Assembly: GCA_965220345.1 (NCBI GenBank) | Contig: OZ244822.1 | Span: forward strand, 124,001 to 188,000 | Length of the DNA: 64,000 nt | Source: Aldehydirespirator sp965220345 | GTDB taxonomy: Bacteria > Actinomycetota > Acidimicrobiia > Acidimicrobiales > Aldehydirespiratoraceae | Direction: 5' to 3' | In this document: piece after piece, positions 61,781 through 64,000 of the stretch | Layout: every line of letters starts with the position of its first letter | How positions within the stretch are numbered: position 1 is the stretch's first letter | The notes under the pieces: model-generated | Told to the model about the DNA's origin: nothing | The model's input: the letters and a program-made list of their open reading frames with translations, nothing else | Databases searched by the model: none | Made by a program: the position numbers and the translations under genes

Positions 61781-62895
61781 CGCAGTGCTTTCGGCTCCGC
61801 TTCGAGCGCCGCTGAGGCATCGGCAACACTGTCGGCACGGCTAATGAACATGGCATCGCCGAAAGACAAGAAGCGGTAGCCCTCAGCCAAAGCAATGCTG
61901 TACAACTCGCGCCAGCGAGGGCCAACAAAGGCATCAAGCAGGCAAAGCAGAGTAGAACGCGGCAGATGAAAGTTAGTCAAAAGAGCATCAACCACACGCC
62001 AGGGATAAGGCCTGCGAATGAACAGGCTGGTGCTACCCGAAGCTTCACCAGTGACAGCCCAGGCTTCAAGGCATCTCACCACGGTGGTGCCCACAGCCAC
62101 CACCCGCTCGGCATTCTCTAAAGCTCGGCGCACCTGCTCGGGCACGCTGTAGTGCTCGGCATGCATTTCGTGATCTGCGATCTTTTCTGTTGTGACAGGT
62201 CGGAAGGTGTCAAGCCCGACCGCCAGCTCAACTGCCACCACCTCAGCACCAGCAGCACGCACCCGATCCAGCAGTTCAGCAGTGAAATGCAGGCCAGCAG
62301 TGGGTGCTGCGGCTGAAACGGGTCGCCTGCCGTAGACGGTCTGGTAGCGCTCGGGGTCGGTAATCGGAGTGTTGATGTAGGGCGGCAACGGCACTTCGCC
62401 AGCTTCCTCAAGCACTTGCAGCAAGCGCCGACCGCCGGTATGAAGGCTGACTAAGCGACGACCTTCGCCTAAGTCGTCGCCGATCTCCACGCTCAGCTCT
62501 GTGTCTGGTGCTGTGCTTGATGCAGCGGCGGGATCAAGCGTCACCACCTCACCGGGTCGCAGCCGTCGAGAGGGACGCACCAGAGCCTCCCAGGTGTGAT
62601 CATCGTTTTCGTGCAACAACAGCACTTCGACCGCTCCGCCGGTAGCCCGCCGCAACCGTAAACGAGCTGGCAGCACCCGAGTGTCGTTAACCACGACCAC
62701 GTCACCGGGGCGCAGCAGGTCAGGAAAGTCACTGATTCGCTGATGGGCTACCGAGCCGCATTGATCAACCAGAAGTCGTGCTTTGGTGCGGTCAACAAGC
62801 GGTGTCTGGGCAATGGCTTCAGGCGGCAGGTCATAGTCAAGATCAGACACAATCACCGGTGCAGCCTCAGGCATATCTGGATGGTAAGCGGGCAT
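61777..62895 (-). CDS. queA: S-adenosylmethionine:tRNA ribosyltransferase-isomerase (QueA)
   Basis: 372 residues. Makes epoxyqueuosine on preQ1-tRNA, the step after Tgt. Seen: YDLPPEAIAQTPLVDRTKAR, VVVNDTRVLPARL, GRRPVSAAAPTAGLHFTAEL and TNFHLPRSTLLCLL. The first residues (MPAYHPDMPEAAPVIVSD) are probably extra; ATG 62874 (MPEAAPV) is an alternative start. The queuosine pair lies between ruvB and yajC. Confidence 0.96.
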   Translation of the reverse strand: MPAYHPDMPEAAPVIVSDLDYDLPPEAIAQTPLVDRTKARLLVDQCGSVAHQRISDFPDLLRPGDVVVVNDTRVLPARLRLRRATGGAVEVLLLHENDDHTWEALVRPSRRLRPGEVVTLDPAAASSTAPDTELSVEIGDDLGEGRRLVSLHTGGRRLLQVLEEAGEVPLPPYINTPITDPERYQTVYGRRPVSAAAPTAGLHFTAELLDRVRAAGAEVVAVELAVGLDTFRPVTTEKIADHEMHAEHYSVPEQVRRALENAERVVAVGTTVVRCLEAWAVTGEASGSTSLFIRRPYPWRVVDALLTNFHLPRSTLLCLLDAFVGPRWRELYSIALAEGYRFLSFGDAMFISRADSVADASAALEAEPKALR

Positions 62896-62906
62896 ATCAG
62901 CCCGGT

Positions 62907-64000
62907 TCAGTCGAACAGTCCCGGCTCGCTGTCCGGGGTTGGCTGAGGCGCATCAAGACCAAGATGCTGCCACGCCGCCGGGGTCGCCACCCTGCCACGA
63001 GGTGTCCGCATCAACAAACCCTTCTGGATCAGGTAAGGCTCGTAGACATCCTCCACTGTTTCGGTCGGCTCACTGACAGCTATAGCCAGCGTGGATAACC
63101 CCACCGGCCCGCCGCCGAAGTTGCCACACACGGCTTCAAGCACCGCCCGAGAAGCTCTGTCGAGACCTAGTTCATCCACCCCGAAGAAAGCTAAGCCGTC
63201 GGCTGCCACACCAGAGTCAATCCGACCGTCGCGATGCACTTCAGCAAAGTCTCGCACCTGACGCAGCAGACGGTTAGCTATACGCGGCGTGCCGCGAGCC
63301 CGCTTGGCGATTTCAGCTGACCCACCAGGGTCGATCTCAACATCGAATATTTCAGCGGTTCGATCCACGATCAGCACTAGGTCATCAACGGTATAGAAGT
63401 CAAGTCGTGACACCAGCCCGAAACGATCACGCAGCGGACCAGTAATCAAGCCGGTGCGGGTGGTGGCACCAACCAAAGTGAACGGTGCCAGATCCAAGGG
63501 GATGGAACGCGCCGCTGGACCCTTGCCGAGCACGATGTCGATGCGGAAATCCTCCATCGCCGAGTAAAGCACCTCTTCAACAGGTCGAGGCAGCCGATGG
63601 ATTTCATCTATGAACAGCACATCACCTGATTCGAGTTTGGTGAGCATGGCCGCAAGATCACCGGCGCGTTCTAAAGCCGGACCTGAAGTAGTTTGCAGAT
63701 GGGTGCCGACCTCGTTAGCAACGATGTGAGCCAAAGTGGTTTTACCCAGGCCTGGAGGCCCTGCGAACAGCAGATGATCTACCGGTTCTCGGCGCTTGCT
63801 GGCTGCGCTGAGCAGCACCTCCAGATGGCCTTTCAGTTCGCTCTGTCCGACGAACTCGTTGAGGCTGCCGGGCCGCAGACCGGCTTCGCCTTGGCGATCT
63901 GACGGCAGCGAATCAGGCGAAAGCAGCTTCGCTGTGTCGTCTGTGTCATCCGTATGAGCCGTATCGGACGCAGCCTCAGATTCACCAACATCGTCGAGTG
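62907..64000 (-). CDS. ruvB: Holliday junction branch-migration ATPase RuvB (5' end off window)
   Basis: The frame is open from the window edge at 64000 to the stop at 62907, 363 codons plus stop seen. The conserved protein starts near GLRPGSLNEFVGQSELKGHL (about 63870); before it is an acidic Asp/Thr/Ser extension that continues off the window. Walker A GPPGLGKTTLAH, Walker B VLFIDEIHRL, sensor ATTRTGLITGPLRDRFG and the C-terminal winged helix (EPYLIQKGLLMRTPRGR) are intact. ruvA and ruvC presumably lie beyond the edge. 11 bases separate it from queA. Confidence 0.97.
   Translation of the reverse strand, partial: LDDVGESEAASDTAHTDDTDDTAKLLSPDSLPSDRQGEAGLRPGSLNEFVGQSELKGHLEVLLSAASKRREPVDHLLFAGPPGLGKTTLAHIVANEVGTHLQTTSGPALERAGDLAAMLTKLESGDVLFIDEIHRLPRPVEEVLYSAMEDFRIDIVLGKGPAARSIPLDLAPFTLVGATTRTGLITGPLRDRFGLVSRLDFYTVDDLVLIVDRTAEIFDVEIDPGGSAEIAKRARGTPRIANRLLRQVRDFAEVHRDGRIDSGVAADGLAFFGVDELGLDRASRAVLEAVCGNFGGGPVGLSTLAIAVSEPTETVEDVYEPYLIQKGLLMRTPRGRVATPAAWQHLGLDAPQPTPDSEPGLFD

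Noticed and set aside
1..64000. tRNA, rRNA, riboswitch and prophage signals
   Set aside because: Scanning the intergenic gaps showed no tRNA T-loop/acceptor pairing, no conserved riboswitch core and no phage structural genes. A covariance-model scan would be needed to rule out small RNAs.

Overview
The window looks like a piece of an actinobacterial chromosome, most likely class Acidimicrobiia (inference from gene order and protein style, not from a marker search). It is moderately GC-rich. Its housekeeping blocks follow the actinobacterial order: prfA-prmC-sua5-rpiB-glyA; nusB-efp-pepQ-aroB-aroE-mltG-ruvX-alaS; aspS-hisS; rel; secF-secD-yajC-tgt-queA-ruvB. Nearly all of these lie on the minus strand. 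I found no rRNA, tRNA or CRISPR array.

Layout. 1-1878: a Rieske/thiamine-diphosphate fusion enzyme cut by the window edge. 2000-8611: a restriction-modification locus of the single-polypeptide (type ISP) kind, broken into several reading frames and interrupted by a MazEF-like toxin-antitoxin pair. 8907-14433: two small membrane proteins, murA, an MFS transporter and glyA. 14579-19510: translation and sugar-phosphate genes plus two hydrolases. 19554-24547: a DUF4143 ATPase and a 1117-residue secreted arylsulfotransferase-like protein. 24738-32197: a PPK2 kinase, a B12-dependent acyl-CoA mutase set (two subunits plus MeaB chaperone), a J-domain protein, an acidic His-rich membrane protein and an MNT-HEPN fusion. 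32296-48337: the main housekeeping block, broken by an LtrA-like gene and by a VapBC pair next to a RarA gene that has lost its ATPase half. 48494-54672: an accessory island with toxin-antitoxin loci, an ImmA/IrrE-DUF4411 pair, AT-rich membrane and secreted genes, and a decayed second copy of the first toxin-antitoxin locus. 54680-64000: rel, the Sec accessory subunits, queuosine genes and ruvB (5' end off the window).

The most interesting item is the R-M locus. After the methyltransferase the coding strand carries a (GA)n tract, a G9 tract and a G13 tract, separated by seven diverged copies (A-G) of one ~40-residue module, each closed by a stop right after a Pro-Arg. Reading all three frames shows that the (GA)n tract sends translation into cassette G, into cassette F, or stop-free on to the G9 tract; the G9 tract sends it into E, into D, or stop-free on to the G13 tract; and the G13 tract sends it into C, B or A. 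Two plus two plus three outcomes account for exactly seven cassettes. A further G9 tract upstream works as an on/off switch (off in this sequence). This looks like a hierarchical slippage-driven selector of alternative enzyme ends. A G14 tract upstream of the secreted arylsulfotransferase-like gene and a C12 tract in the 48-54 kb island show that long homopolymers recur in the accessory loci of this genome. Homopolymer lengths are also where assembly errors fall, so the exact current state is less certain than the architecture.
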